From an uncultured Sulfolobales archaeon (GTDB lineage Archaea > Thermoproteota > Thermoprotei_A > Sulfolobales > Desulfurococcaceae): a DNA stretch of 9,097 bases. Positions 1 through 5,576 of the stretch are shown piece by piece; position 1 is the stretch's first letter, and each line of letters opens with the position of its first letter. Below the pieces are notes generated by a model, which saw only the letters and a program-made list of their open reading frames with translations, had not been told where the DNA came from and made no database searches. Position numbers and translations under genes: made by a program. Location of the stretch: positions 1 to 9,097 of the forward strand of contig CALKYD010000099.1 of NCBI GenBank assembly GCA_938003605.1. Reading direction: 5' to 3'.

Positions 1-210
1 GAAGTGTTGAACAGTGATGGTAGAAAGCTCTATATAAAGATCCTTAAGGTCATATCCAGCTGTTGCCCTAAGTACAGGAAGGCTCTCCGCAGCCTTAGGG
101 GGATCTATACTCTAGAGGCAGTAATCAAAGTTGCTGAAAAAGTGCTTGGGATGAGTGGAGGGGAAATAAAGTCCATGCTTTTGTCAAGTGAGGAGCAGTT
201 ATTTCCTTAA
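1..210 (+). CDS. 3' end of an unrecognised gene
   Basis: The frame is open from the first base of the window and ends at TAA 208-210. The window therefore probably holds only the C-terminal 69 residues of a longer protein. A GTG at position 4 and a TTG at position 7 could serve as starts, but no ribosome binding site can be judged at the window edge. The visible part is helix-rich and basic (GRKLYIKILK, PKYRKALRSLR) with an adjacent Cys-Cys pair and a more hydrophobic, acidic end. I do not recognise the family. The last 12 bases overlap the 3' end of the convergent regulator gene on the other strand. Confidence 0.55.
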   Translation, partial: EVLNSDGRKLYIKILKVISSCCPKYRKALRSLRGIYTLEAVIKVAEKVLGMSGGEIKSMLLSSEEQLFP

Positions 211-714
211 CGTGGGCATGCAGGCCGTCTCTCCATAGGCCTTTTTTAATATGCAGTTCTTACAGCTTCCGCTACTTCTTATGGGAACCATTGCTTCCCC
301 AGGGATGTCTCCATACTTTACAACATATGACTTAACTTTGGCTGTTGAAGTTAGTTCATCTAGTAGTAAGTGTATTTGGTCAACGCTTCTAGCTAGCGTT
401 ATTGCATAGACTTTACTGCCAACGACTACTGCTGCTAAAACCCTATTACACTTATACATTCGTTTAGCTAGCTCTTCCTGAGAGTTCTCTACTTCTACTT
501 CTATGAATGCAGCCGTTGATCCATATAGGCTGGCCTGCACTAATGGCTTAACAATCATTAAGCCGTGGTCTTCAAGCTTACGCATCTTCCATCTAAGCGA
601 TGAATATGACATGCCTACTTTAGCTGAAACTTTCCTCAAACTAGTTTTTCCATTTTCAGCCAGAATAGATACTATCATCGCATCATCTACGGATTTGTCT
701 ATCAGCGTCGACAC
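199..714 (-). CDS. Lrp/AsnC-like winged-helix transcriptional regulator with C-terminal Cys motif
   Basis: This is a 171-residue protein starting at GTG 714-712. Residues about 8-55 read as a winged helix-turn-helix of the Lrp/AsnC kind (DDAMIVSILAENGKTSLRKV, then SYSSLRWKMRKLEDHGLM). Residues about 60-135 alternate strand and helix like an Lrp RAM domain (AAFIEVEVEN, VLAAVVVGSKVYAITLA). The tail carries Cys151-x2-Cys154-x10-Cys165, which could bind a metal or respond to redox state. That role is inference; the spacing is not the classical TRASH spacing. Lrp-family proteins bind operator DNA as oligomers and usually respond to amino acids or other small ligands. No Shine-Dalgarno is seen before the GTG, but a TATA box about 29 bases upstream suits a leaderless mRNA. 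The gene is divergent from agmatinase, so control of that gene or of itself is possible but unproven. Confidence 0.8.
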   Translation of the reverse strand: MSTLIDKSVDDAMIVSILAENGKTSLRKVSAKVGMSYSSLRWKMRKLEDHGLMIVKPLVQASLYGSTAAFIEVEVENSQEELAKRMYKCNRVLAAVVVGSKVYAITLARSVDQIHLLLDELTSTAKVKSYVVKYGDIPGEAMVPIRSSGSCKNCILKKAYGETACMPTLRK

Positions 715-739
715 CGCTTAATGATAGTAGCTAAAACCT

Positions 740-747
740 CTAATAAA
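740..747 (-). promoter_or_regulatory. TATA box of the Lrp-like regulator
   Basis: On the minus strand the sequence reads GAAAG then TTTATTAG, an archaeal BRE/TATA pair. Its centre lies about 29 bases upstream of the GTG at 714, which places transcription start at or next to the start codon and predicts a leaderless or nearly leaderless message. Confidence 0.5.
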
Positions 748-787
748 CTTTCTAATGAAGCTGTAGTCAGCTGCTTTAGAGCAGAAA

Positions 788-797
788 TATTTAAATA
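788..797 (+). promoter_or_regulatory. strong TATA box of an unassigned transcript
   Basis: The sequence GCAGAAATATTTAAATAG is a good archaeal BRE plus TATA element on the plus strand, predicting a start near 815-822. The first convincing plus-strand start codon is at 1045, over 220 bases further on. It therefore drives either a long agmatinase leader or a small RNA from about 818 onward. The AT core is nearly symmetrical, so minus-strand use cannot be excluded. Confidence 0.45.
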
Positions 798-837
798 GAC
801 ATAGGTTTCGGACGGTGTGCAATTGATCTATTAGAGA

Positions 838-897
838 CTACGCAGCTCTCCCCCAGCTGTAGCGTGGTGGGGTATGGCTTAAAGAAATGAGCTTTAA
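838..897 (+). other. two adjacent hairpins in the gene-free stretch before agmatinase
   Basis: Hairpin 1 (838-862) pairs CTAC-(GC bulge)-AGCT with AGCTGTAG around a 7-base C-rich loop. Hairpin 2 (879-897) pairs TTAAAG with CTTTAA around AAATGAG. Both lie 20-80 bases downstream of the start predicted from the TATA box at 788-797, so they would fall in an RNA leader or small RNA. I could not match them to a known riboswitch or to C/D or H/ACA box RNA signals. Apart from these hairpins and the promoters listed, I see nothing in 748-990. Confidence 0.3.
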
Positions 898-996
898 AGA
901 TTGTTTGAAGTACACGGTTTCTAGCTATGGCTGTAGGGGGATGTGTGTAGTGATATGGAGAGCTCTATAGATGTCTATGGGAGCCTCCTCAATAGT

Positions 997-1040
997 CTTA
1001 TTAATTCTCGTCAAATACATTGTATTCTACGAGAGGGGAT
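997..1040 (+). promoter_or_regulatory. TATA box and Shine-Dalgarno that decide the agmatinase start
   Basis: CTTATTAA at 997-1004 is a plausible TATA box predicting a start near 1027. GAGAGGGGATC (1031-1041) is close to the archaeal Shine-Dalgarno consensus GGAGGTGATC and ends only a few bases before GTG 1045. Together they give a leader of about 18 bases and argue that translation begins at 1045 rather than at GTG 943. Confidence 0.5.
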
Positions 1041-1044
1041 CTAT

Positions 1045-1947
1045 GTGTGGAATGAGTTGCTGAGTGAGACTAGAGCGTTCGGGTGCTTGAGGAACCCTGA
1101 GTCAATTATAACTGTAATTGGAGTTCCTTACGACAGCTCTTCATCCTATAGGCCTGGCTCCAGGTTTGCCCCTCAATCAATTAGGGACGCTGCCTGCAAC
1201 ATGGAGTTGAACTCGACGCTTACAAACATAGATCTTGAGTCAATAGGGTTTAACGACATAGGTGATCTAGCTGTAGTGCTAGGTGATGGAGAGAAGACCC
1301 TCAACATCTTGACTAACGTAATTAGTGATGTGTTAAGTAAGGAGAGAGTTCTTTCAGTTATTGGGGGAGAGCACACAATTACTTACGGAGTTCTCAGAGC
1401 TTTTAAAGAAGATATAGGCTACTTAGTTGTAGACGCTCACTTAGATTTAAGGAAGGATTACTTAGGCTACAGGTATAGCCACGCTTCATTCAATAGGCTG
1501 ATAGTTGAAGAACTCGGACTACATCCACTATACATAGGTGTTAGAGCGTGGTCAACTGAAGAAAGCTCTTATGCGAAGAAGCATGGATTAAAAACAATTT
1601 CTTCAGAGTCTTTTGAAGATAGAAGCATTAGTGAACTGGTCAGTGAGATAAGGCAACTGCTTAAGCACGTGGATAGGATATACATATCAATAGATTTTGA
1701 CGCCTTCGACCCATCGTACGCCCCCGGAGTAAGTAACCCGGAGCCCCTAGGCATAACTCCTAGAAAGCTTCTAAGAGTATTGAAGGAGCTGACATTAAGT
1801 AATGAGTTAAAAATTGCTGGCTTCGATGTAGTTGAAGTAAATCCACTCAAGGATCCATCGGATATAACGAGCTCTCTAGCTGCAAAAATAATTATAGAAA
1901 TATCGTCGCTTGAATTAACGAAGTCCTCTTTACGCAAAGCCTCTTAA
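1045..1947 (+). CDS. speB: agmatinase / ureohydrolase (arginase superfamily)
   Basis: Agmatinases hydrolyse agmatine to putrescine and urea with two Mn(II) ions. In archaea the enzyme serves polyamine synthesis and, in some lineages, the route to deoxyhypusine on aIF5A. The family metal ligands are present. Numbered from the longer frame that opens at 943, they are His144 (GGEHT), Asp164/His166/Asp168 (DAHLDLR) and Asp251/Asp253 (SIDFDAFDP). His180 (SHAS) and Glu267 (NPEPLG) fit the substrate pocket. The VIGVPYD-SSSSYRPGSRFAPQSIR block is the typical N-terminal signature. I chose GTG 1045, giving 300 residues: it has a near-consensus Shine-Dalgarno and a TATA box, and it leaves 23 residues before VIGVPYD. 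GTG 943 and ATG 955 give long, unmatched extensions. Substrate cannot be fixed from sequence; guanidinobutyrase or guanidinase activity is the main alternative within the superfamily. No polyamine gene is adjacent. Confidence 0.88.
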   Translation: MWNELLSETRAFGCLRNPESIITVIGVPYDSSSSYRPGSRFAPQSIRDAACNMELNSTLTNIDLESIGFNDIGDLAVVLGDGEKTLNILTNVISDVLSKERVLSVIGGEHTITYGVLRAFKEDIGYLVVDAHLDLRKDYLGYRYSHASFNRLIVEELGLHPLYIGVRAWSTEESSYAKKHGLKTISSESFEDRSISELVSEIRQLLKHVDRIYISIDFDAFDPSYAPGVSNPEPLGITPRKLLRVLKELTLSNELKIAGFDVVEVNPLKDPSDITSSLAAKIIIEISSLELTKSSLRKAS

Positions 1948-2208
1948 TAGCATCAGTCTTACAAGATCCACGCCTTAAAAGCATCCATTATTAAAGATTG
2001 GCTGGCAAGCTAATTGAGCGCGGCCATGTCGGTGTTTAAGGGATATAGTGTCTTGTAAAGAGGAAAGGGACGTAAGTTGTGGTTGAACGCGTAAGGAGTA
2101 ACACTCACACTCCCTCTCTAAGGACTGGCTGAGCCTTAAGCTCTATAGGCTTTGAGAGCATTAGTGAACTTTATCAATTTGTATGAATTCCCATCGATGC
2201 GTGAAGGC
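1948..2208. other. non-coding gap between convergent agmatinase and rpo12, with small hairpins
   Basis: No convincing reading frame is present in these 261 bases. Small inverted repeats are visible: GGAGT 2095-2099 with ACTCC 2109-2113, and AGCCT with AGGCT inside 2130-2152. AAGGC with GCCTT (2204-2220) spans the rpo12 stop codon and could act as a 3' hairpin for that gene. No poly-T terminator is obvious for agmatinase. I could not identify an RNA gene here. Confidence 0.35.
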
Positions 2209-2355
2209 TCAAAGCGCCTTAACTACTCTAAATTCCCTCTGAACCTTATATATCACTTTATAGCCGCACTTAGGGCACATAACTCTGCCCCCTAAGTTAA
2301 GCATTTCAGATTCATCAAATATGTAGCCGCATTTCCCGCACAAATACCTCGGCAT
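2209..2355 (-). CDS. rpo12: DNA-directed RNA polymerase subunit Rpo12 (RpoP)
   Basis: This 48-residue protein runs from ATG 2355-2353 to TGA 2211-2209, short enough to be missed by length cut-offs. It carries a four-cysteine zinc ribbon, Cys6-x2-Cys9 (LCGKCG) and Cys27-x2-Cys30 (MCPKCGYKVIYK). The basic tail REFRVVKAL is typical of archaeal Rpo12, the counterpart of eukaryotic Rpb12/RPC10. The subunit is a small structural piece of RNA polymerase that bridges the Rpo3/Rpo10/Rpo11 assembly platform to the large subunit. AGGTGGAGG lies just upstream of the ATG as a strong ribosome binding site. In many archaea rpo12 follows the gene for ribosomal protein L37Ae/L43e; here it stands alone and is divergent from aIF1. 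Confidence 0.93.
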   Translation of the reverse strand: MPRYLCGKCGYIFDESEMLNLGGRVMCPKCGYKVIYKVQREFRVVKAL

Positions 2356-2389
2356 GTCCTCCACCTGAGCTTAAGTACAGGAGGGAAAG

Positions 2390-2419
2390 CAACTTTAATA
2401 AAGGTATCTGCTTTAGATA
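2390..2419. promoter_or_regulatory. divergent promoter shared by rpo12 and aIF1
   Basis: The 95-base gap between the two start codons holds a near-palindromic AT core, CTTTAATAAAGG at 2393-2404. It reads as a TATA box on both strands. On the minus strand it predicts a start near 2372, leaving a leader of about 17 bases with AGGTGGAGG for rpo12. On the plus strand it predicts a start near 2423, 28 bases before aIF1; a second TATA-like TTTAGATA at 2412-2419 is an alternative for aIF1. Confidence 0.5.
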
Positions 2420-2450
2420 ATACTGTAGAGTAACTAAGGAGCAAGAGGAA

Positions 2451-2765
2451 ATGGCGAAATATTTAGAAAGTGTATGTAAAGGGCTTCCGCCAGAGCTCTG
2501 CGAACAGTTATTTAAGGAGCAGCACTTCATAAAGATTAAGTTGGATAGGAGGAAGTTTGGAAAGGAAGTAACAGTTATTGAAGGAATAAACGCTGATCAC
2601 CATGAATTAAAGGAGATCGCGTCAAAGCTTAAAAGCAAGCTAGCTACTGGGGGAACAGTAAAGGAGGGACGTATAGAGCTTCAAGGAGATCAAAGATACA
2701 GAGTCAAGGAACTGCTCATAAATGAGCTAGGCTTTCCAGAAGAAAACGTAATGATCTTAGATTAA
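2451..2765 (+). CDS. translation initiation factor aIF1 (SUI1 family)
   Basis: This 104-residue protein has the size and order of archaeal aIF1/SUI1. aIF1 binds the small ribosomal subunit near the P site and enforces accurate start-codon choice together with aIF1A and aIF2. Diagnostic stretches are [14 protein letters not shown] at residues 11-24, the basic [18 protein letters not shown] strand pair, [21 protein letters not shown] and the C-terminal [19 protein letters not shown] at 2436-2441 gives a ribosome binding site 9 bases before ATG 2451. The gene converges on TFB, with 31 bases between stop codons. Confidence 0.95.
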   Translation: MAKYLESVCKGLPPELCEQLFKEQHFIKIKLDRRKFGKEVTVIEGINADHHELKEIASKLKSKLATGGTVKEGRIELQGDQRYRVKELLINELGFPEENVMILD

Positions 2766-2782
2766 TTCTGTAAAACAACGTC

Positions 2783-2788
2783 TTTTTT
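2783..2788 (+). terminator. poly-T terminator after aIF1
   Basis: Six consecutive T residues lie 18 bases after the aIF1 stop, in the short gap before the convergent TFB gene. Archaeal transcription commonly stops at such T runs. The minus strand has TTTT at about 2776-2773, which may serve TFB. Confidence 0.5.
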
Positions 2789-2796
2789 AAATACTC

Positions 2797-3735
2797 TCAT
2801 TCCTCTTGAATAGATGCCTCTAAGCCTACTTCCTTTGCTAACTCCTTGTACCTATTTCTCACAGTTACTTCAGTTACTCCAGCTACTTGAGCTACTTCCT
2901 TCTGCGTTCTTCTCTCATTACATAGTAGTGATGCTATGTAGACAGCTGCTGCAGCTAATCCAGCTGGATCCTTTCCAGCAGTCAACCCTTTTTCTCTAGC
3001 TATATTTATTACTTCTATGGCCTTCCTTATGACGTTTCCGCTTAAGCCAAGCGATCTAGCCATTCTCGGCACGTAATCAATTGGATCAAGTAGTGGCACA
3101 TTAACTGTCAGCTCTCTTAACAGCAACCTATAGCACCTGGCTATCTCTTTTCGAGAACTTCTAGTGAATGCAGCTATTTCATCAAGAGTCCTCGGGACTT
3201 TAAGCTCTCTACACGCAATGTATATTGCGGCTGCTACTACGCTCTCAATGCTTCTGCCTCTCACAAATCCTCTTTCAACAGCCTCCCTGTATATTCTAGC
3301 TGCTTCCTCTCTGACGTTTCTAGGGAGATCAAGTTGATCTGAGATTTTGTCGAGCTCATTCATTGCTTGAGCTAAGTTCCTCTCCATACTGCTCTGTATC
3401 CTACTCCTAGTCTGCCATCTCCTAAGCCTCTGCATCTCCAGCCTACGCCTTAGCTCAAGTCTCTTCCCTGTAGCATCTCTATCCCTCCAATCTATTACTG
3501 TTGAAAGCCCCATGTCATGGACTGTGGCCGTTAATGGACCTCCAATCCTACTCCTCCTCTCCCTCTCCTCTGGAGTAAAGGCCCTCCACTCAGGTTTTTC
3601 CTCAATAACTCTCTCCTCAATGACTTCCCCTGTTTCTTCACAAATGTATTCCCCTCTCTCAGTGTCAAAAATGATCTTGTCCTCAGGACACCTCTCTCCT
3701 CTACTATCAGTAGACTTAGATGAATCCTCGCTCAT
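2797..3735 (-). CDS. tfb: transcription initiation factor B (TFB, TFIIB homologue)
   Basis: TFB binds the TBP-TATA complex and the BRE and recruits RNA polymerase to archaeal promoters. The 312 residues show an N-terminal ribbon (16-40), the B-reader/linker region with [10 protein letters not shown] and [23 protein letters not shown] (49-83), and two cyclin repeats (about 118-210 and 215-305). The second cyclin repeat ends in the DNA-contacting [22 protein letters not shown] helix-turn-helix. The zinc ribbon is reduced: CPED at 16-19 and CEET at 32-35 each keep only the first cysteine. This matches crenarchaeal TFB, in which the ribbon fold is thought to persist without the full ligand set, so I treat it as a lineage trait and not damage. 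Start ATG 3735-3733 has no clear Shine-Dalgarno. tRNA-Gln lies upstream on the same strand but has its own promoter. Confidence 0.96.
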   Translation of the reverse strand: MSEDSSKSTDSRGERCPEDKIIFDTERGEYICEETGEVIEERVIEEKPEWRAFTPEERERRSRIGGPLTATVHDMGLSTVIDWRDRDATGKRLELRRRLEMQRLRRWQTRSRIQSSMERNLAQAMNELDKISDQLDLPRNVREEAARIYREAVERGFVRGRSIESVVAAAIYIACRELKVPRTLDEIAAFTRSSRKEIARCYRLLLRELTVNVPLLDPIDYVPRMARSLGLSGNVIRKAIEVINIAREKGLTAGKDPAGLAAAAVYIASLLCNERRTQKEVAQVAGVTEVTVRNRYKELAKEVGLEASIQEE

Positions 3736-3788
3736 AACTATAACCAGGAAACTTTAAATTCCTGACATTGAACACTCTTTTTCAAACG

Positions 3789-3799
3789 TATTTATAAAC
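3789..3799 (-). promoter_or_regulatory. TATA box of TFB
   Basis: On the minus strand AGTTTATAAATA is a canonical TATA box about 60 bases upstream of the TFB ATG, predicting a leader of roughly 35 bases. A second AT element, GGAATTTAAAG, lies closer at about 3752-3762 and is the alternative if the message is leaderless. Confidence 0.5.
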
Positions 3800-3833
3800 T
3801 TATCGCAAACATAACTGTTTAAACTATATGATA

Positions 3834-3923
3834 TAGCCGGGCGGGGATTCGAACCCCGGTCACGGGGTTTCCCCCGGGAAACAGACCAAAGCCCCGCATC
3901 CTTGGCCGCTAGACGACCCGGCT
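3834..3923 (-). tRNA. tRNA-Gln (anticodon UUG) with 17-nt intron
   Basis: The minus strand folds into a complete cloverleaf: acceptor AGCCGGG with CCCGGCT, discriminator A, D-arm GTCT/GGAT, anticodon stem CGGGG with CCCCG, and T-arm CGGGG-TTCGAAT-CCCCG. The anticodon loop reads C-T-TTG-G, giving UUG. The loop is 24 bases instead of 7, so about 17 bases (3869-3885) are an intron after nucleotide 37, the usual archaeal site. A bulge-helix-bulge can be drawn only with G-U pairs, so the exact splice points are tentative. CCA is not encoded. A TATA-like GCTTAAAATCC (about 3949-3959, minus strand) lies about 30 bases upstream. Confidence 0.95.
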
Positions 3924-3996
3924 ACTATAGCTTAACTAGGTTTTGCAGGGATTTTAAGCTATGCTCTCAACGTACTTAAAGCATTGCGTGATGAAG

Positions 3997-4003
3997 CTTT
4001 ATA
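3997..4003 (+). promoter_or_regulatory. TATA box of the HtrA-like protease
   Basis: GAAG followed by CTTTATA is a BRE/TATA pair centred about 34 bases before GTG 4035. This predicts a start near 4026 and a leader under 10 bases, consistent with the lack of a Shine-Dalgarno. Confidence 0.45.
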
Positions 4004-4034
4004 GTTAATTAAATGGTATGAGTATGTAGATGCG

Positions 4035-4994
4035 GTGCTCGGCTTGAGTATAGGCATAGAGTACTTGAGTAAGCGCATTTCAGAGATCGTTAATAAGGCT
4101 TCGAGGAGCGTTGTAACAATATATACAGAGGTGCCGAGCTTCGACATATTCTTTGGGCCAATGGTTATGAGAGGCGCAGGCTCAGGCTTTATAATTAGTA
4201 GAGGCCTCTTAGTTACAAACGCGCACGTAGTGAGCAATGCATCTAGAGTAATAATGGTCTTCAGTGATGGAGTTAGAAGTGAAGGAGAAGTAGTGGCTGT
4301 AGATAGGTTGAGGGACCTAGCTTTAGTTAGCTTTGAGAGAAGGGATGTAGAGCCTATTGCTGTAGGGGATTCAGATGAAGTTACTGTAGGTGAAATAGTG
4401 TTTGCAATAGGTTCACCACTTGGCTTAACAGGCCCTTCAGTATCCATGGGTGTAGTGAGTGCTCTTGGAAGAACAATAGCTGATGAGGAGAGAGGCATTA
4501 TTTTAGAGGACTTGATACAAACAGATGCAGCAATCAATCCAGGCAATAGCGGTGGTCCAATAACTAACATTAGGGGGGAAGCTATTGGAGTAGCGACAGC
4601 CATAATACCATATGCTCAAGGAATAGGGTTTGCAATACCTATAAATACAGTCAAGAGATTCATTGAAATGATTAAGAAGTATGGGCGCCCAATTAGAGCC
4701 TGGCTAGGCGTATACGTAGCTCCACTAACTAAGGAAATAGCAAGCCTCTATGGGCTGTCAACAAGTGAGGGATTAGTGGTTGTTCAAGTAATGCCCAGAT
4801 CTCCTGCTGAAGCATATGGATTAAGGCGTGGAGACGTACTAATTGAGGCTGCGGGAAGGAGGCTTAGGAAGCCAAGCGATCTTAGGACATCCATAGAGGA
4901 CCACGTTGACTCAGAGTGCATAGACTTAAGAGTCGTGAGAAGAAATAGGGAATTCAGCGTATGCGTACCGCCAATAGTAGAAGTCGTAGGCTAA
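4035..4994 (+). CDS. HtrA/DegP-type trypsin-like serine protease with one PDZ domain
   Basis: HtrA proteases degrade misfolded proteins and form trimers or larger cages. The catalytic triad is visible: His64 (TNAHVV), Asp94 (RDLALV) and Ser172 in GNSGGP, with the family stretches GAGSGFIIS, AIGSPLG, IQTDAAINPG and GIGFAIP. Residues about 223-312 form one PDZ domain (WLGVYVAPLT, LVVVQVMPRSPAEAYGLRRGDVLIEA), so the layout is protease plus a single PDZ in 319 residues. There is no N-terminal signal peptide or membrane helix, so the protein is predicted to be cytoplasmic, unlike bacterial periplasmic DegP. GTG 4035 is the first possible start after the in-frame stop at 4002-4004. The gene converges on tRNA-Tyr and is divergent from tRNA-Gln. 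Confidence 0.93.
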   Translation: MLGLSIGIEYLSKRISEIVNKASRSVVTIYTEVPSFDIFFGPMVMRGAGSGFIISRGLLVTNAHVVSNASRVIMVFSDGVRSEGEVVAVDRLRDLALVSFERRDVEPIAVGDSDEVTVGEIVFAIGSPLGLTGPSVSMGVVSALGRTIADEERGIILEDLIQTDAAINPGNSGGPITNIRGEAIGVATAIIPYAQGIGFAIPINTVKRFIEMIKKYGRPIRAWLGVYVAPLTKEIASLYGLSTSEGLVVVQVMPRSPAEAYGLRRGDVLIEAAGRRLRKPSDLRTSIEDHVDSECIDLRVVRRNREFSVCVPPIVEVVG

Positions 4995-5019
4995 TATCTC
5001 ACGTCTTGGAGGCTAGTGC

Positions 5020-5027
5020 TTTTAAAA
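5020..5027. terminator. bidirectional T-run terminator between protease and tRNA-Tyr
   Basis: The palindrome TTTTAAAA gives a T4 run on both strands. It lies 26 bases after the protease stop on the plus strand and 6 bases beyond the 3' end of tRNA-Tyr on the minus strand, so it could end both convergent transcripts. Confidence 0.45.
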
Positions 5028-5032
5028 CAACA

Positions 5033-5122
5033 TCCGCCGGGGGGGATTCGAACCCCCGACCACCCGGTTCCTACAGAAGCCCCCCACTACAGCCGGGCGC
5101 TCTACCGCTGAGCTACCGGCGG
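5033..5122 (-). tRNA. tRNA-Tyr (anticodon GUA) with 18-nt intron
   Basis: The minus strand gives a full cloverleaf: acceptor CCGCCGG with CCGGCGG and discriminator A, D-arm GCTC/GAGC, anticodon stem CCCGG with CCGGG, and T-arm GGGGG-TTCGAAT-CCCCC. The C1-G72 pair is the archaeal tRNA-Tyr identity pair and agrees with the anticodon GTA. The anticodon loop is 25 bases, so 18 bases (5069-5086) form an intron after nucleotide 37. CTGTAG occurs once across the anticodon and once in the intron; two copies can pair antiparallel with two G-U pairs, supplying the central helix of a bulge-helix-bulge for the splicing endonuclease. CCA is not encoded. A TATA-like box (minus strand, about 5149-5157) lies about 30 bases upstream. 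Confidence 0.97.
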
Positions 5123-5200
5123 CTCAGATACTATATGTTTCCATTCCGCATTTTTAGGTTTTCTGCTTCTTAAACTGCTTAAAAACTGTTTCTCAACTTT

Positions 5201-5269
5201 CTCTAAGCATTTGCGTAGGGGGCATTCACAAACGCTGTCAAACACTATCAGTGGGGATAATGCTTAGAG
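5201..5269. repeat. hairpin element, copy A, with core shared with 6906-6968
   Basis: A perfect 11-base inverted repeat (CTCTAAGCATT at 5201-5211, AATGCTTAGAG at 5259-5269) encloses 47 bases. Inside, GCGT (5213-5216) can pair with ACGC (5232-5235), and CACT with AGTG (5243-5246, 5250-5253). The 43-base stretch 5221-5263 aligns with 6920-6961 at 30 of 42 positions plus one gap; all 12 differences are transitions. This is the best sign in the window of a repeated structured element. Strand and function are unknown. It lies about 80 bases upstream of the tRNA-Tyr 5' end. Confidence 0.55.
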
Positions 5270-5576
5270 CATGTTCGCCTAGGCGGGGGAGAACTGATGA
5301 GGAATTCTATGAACTTGAAGAAGGCCTTGGTTTTGGCTTCATAGAAATTAGCATCAAACGATTCCAATTGCTTTGCCCTTGGGCTACACTGCTTTCGCCC
5401 ACAGTGGGGCTCACCGAACTCAACTCCTCCTAGAGGAACATCGCTGATCTTCCATCTGAATGCTTAACCCTAGCACCTCATTAGCTCACTCCATGAGGAG
5501 CTGCCTTACTGAGCGGGAGGGGAGGCTTATGTTACTGACAGTGCTTAAGCTGTATAAGCCTGTAAGAGCTGAATTC
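5270..5576. other. gene-free stretch dense in inverted repeats; possible non-coding RNA
   Basis: I see no credible gene in these 307 bases, but several stems are present. AATTCTATGAA 5303-5313 pairs with TTCATAGAAATT 5338-5349, with one bulged A. CACTG 5387-5391 pairs with CAGTG 5402-5406, flanked by GCCC 5375-5378 and GGGC 5407-5410. TCCTC pairs with GAGGA (5425-5437). AGCTC-A-CTC pairs with GAGGAGCT around a CAT loop (5483-5502). GGCTTA 5524-5529 pairs with TAAGCC 5555-5560. I looked for the hallmark sequences of RNase P RNA, SRP RNA, 5S rRNA and C/D box RNA and did not find them. Confidence 0.35.

Noticed and set aside
866..884. GTGGGGTATGGCTTAAAG as a third copy of the repeated core
   Set aside because: Only the GTGGGG block and a few flanking bases agree, transversions are needed, and the rest of the core is missing.
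888..971. Possible 27-codon peptide starting at ATG 888 with three cysteines
   Set aside because: No ribosome binding site, and overlaps hairpin and start region; nothing beyond an open frame supports it.
2060..2075. GAGGAAAGGGAC as the conserved RNase P RNA segment
   Set aside because: It departs from the GAGGAAAGTCC consensus at the end and no other conserved RNase P block lies nearby.
2315..2530. Minus-strand open frame crossing rpo12 start and aIF1
   Set aside because: It overlaps the rpo12 start region in another frame and the aIF1 coding region; both overlapped genes are clear.
2797..3735. TFB as a damaged or pseudogenised factor because ribbon cysteines are missing
   Set aside because: The same one-Cys-per-pair ribbon is normal in crenarchaeal TFB, and the rest of the protein is intact.
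4961..5173. 70-codon plus-strand open frame across tRNA-Tyr
   Set aside because: It is antisense to a complete tRNA gene and overlaps the protease end.
5251..5433. 60-codon plus-strand open frame starting at GTG inside the hairpin-rich stretch
   Set aside because: It has no ribosome binding site, begins within the repeat core, runs across several stems and resembles no family; likely a chance frame.
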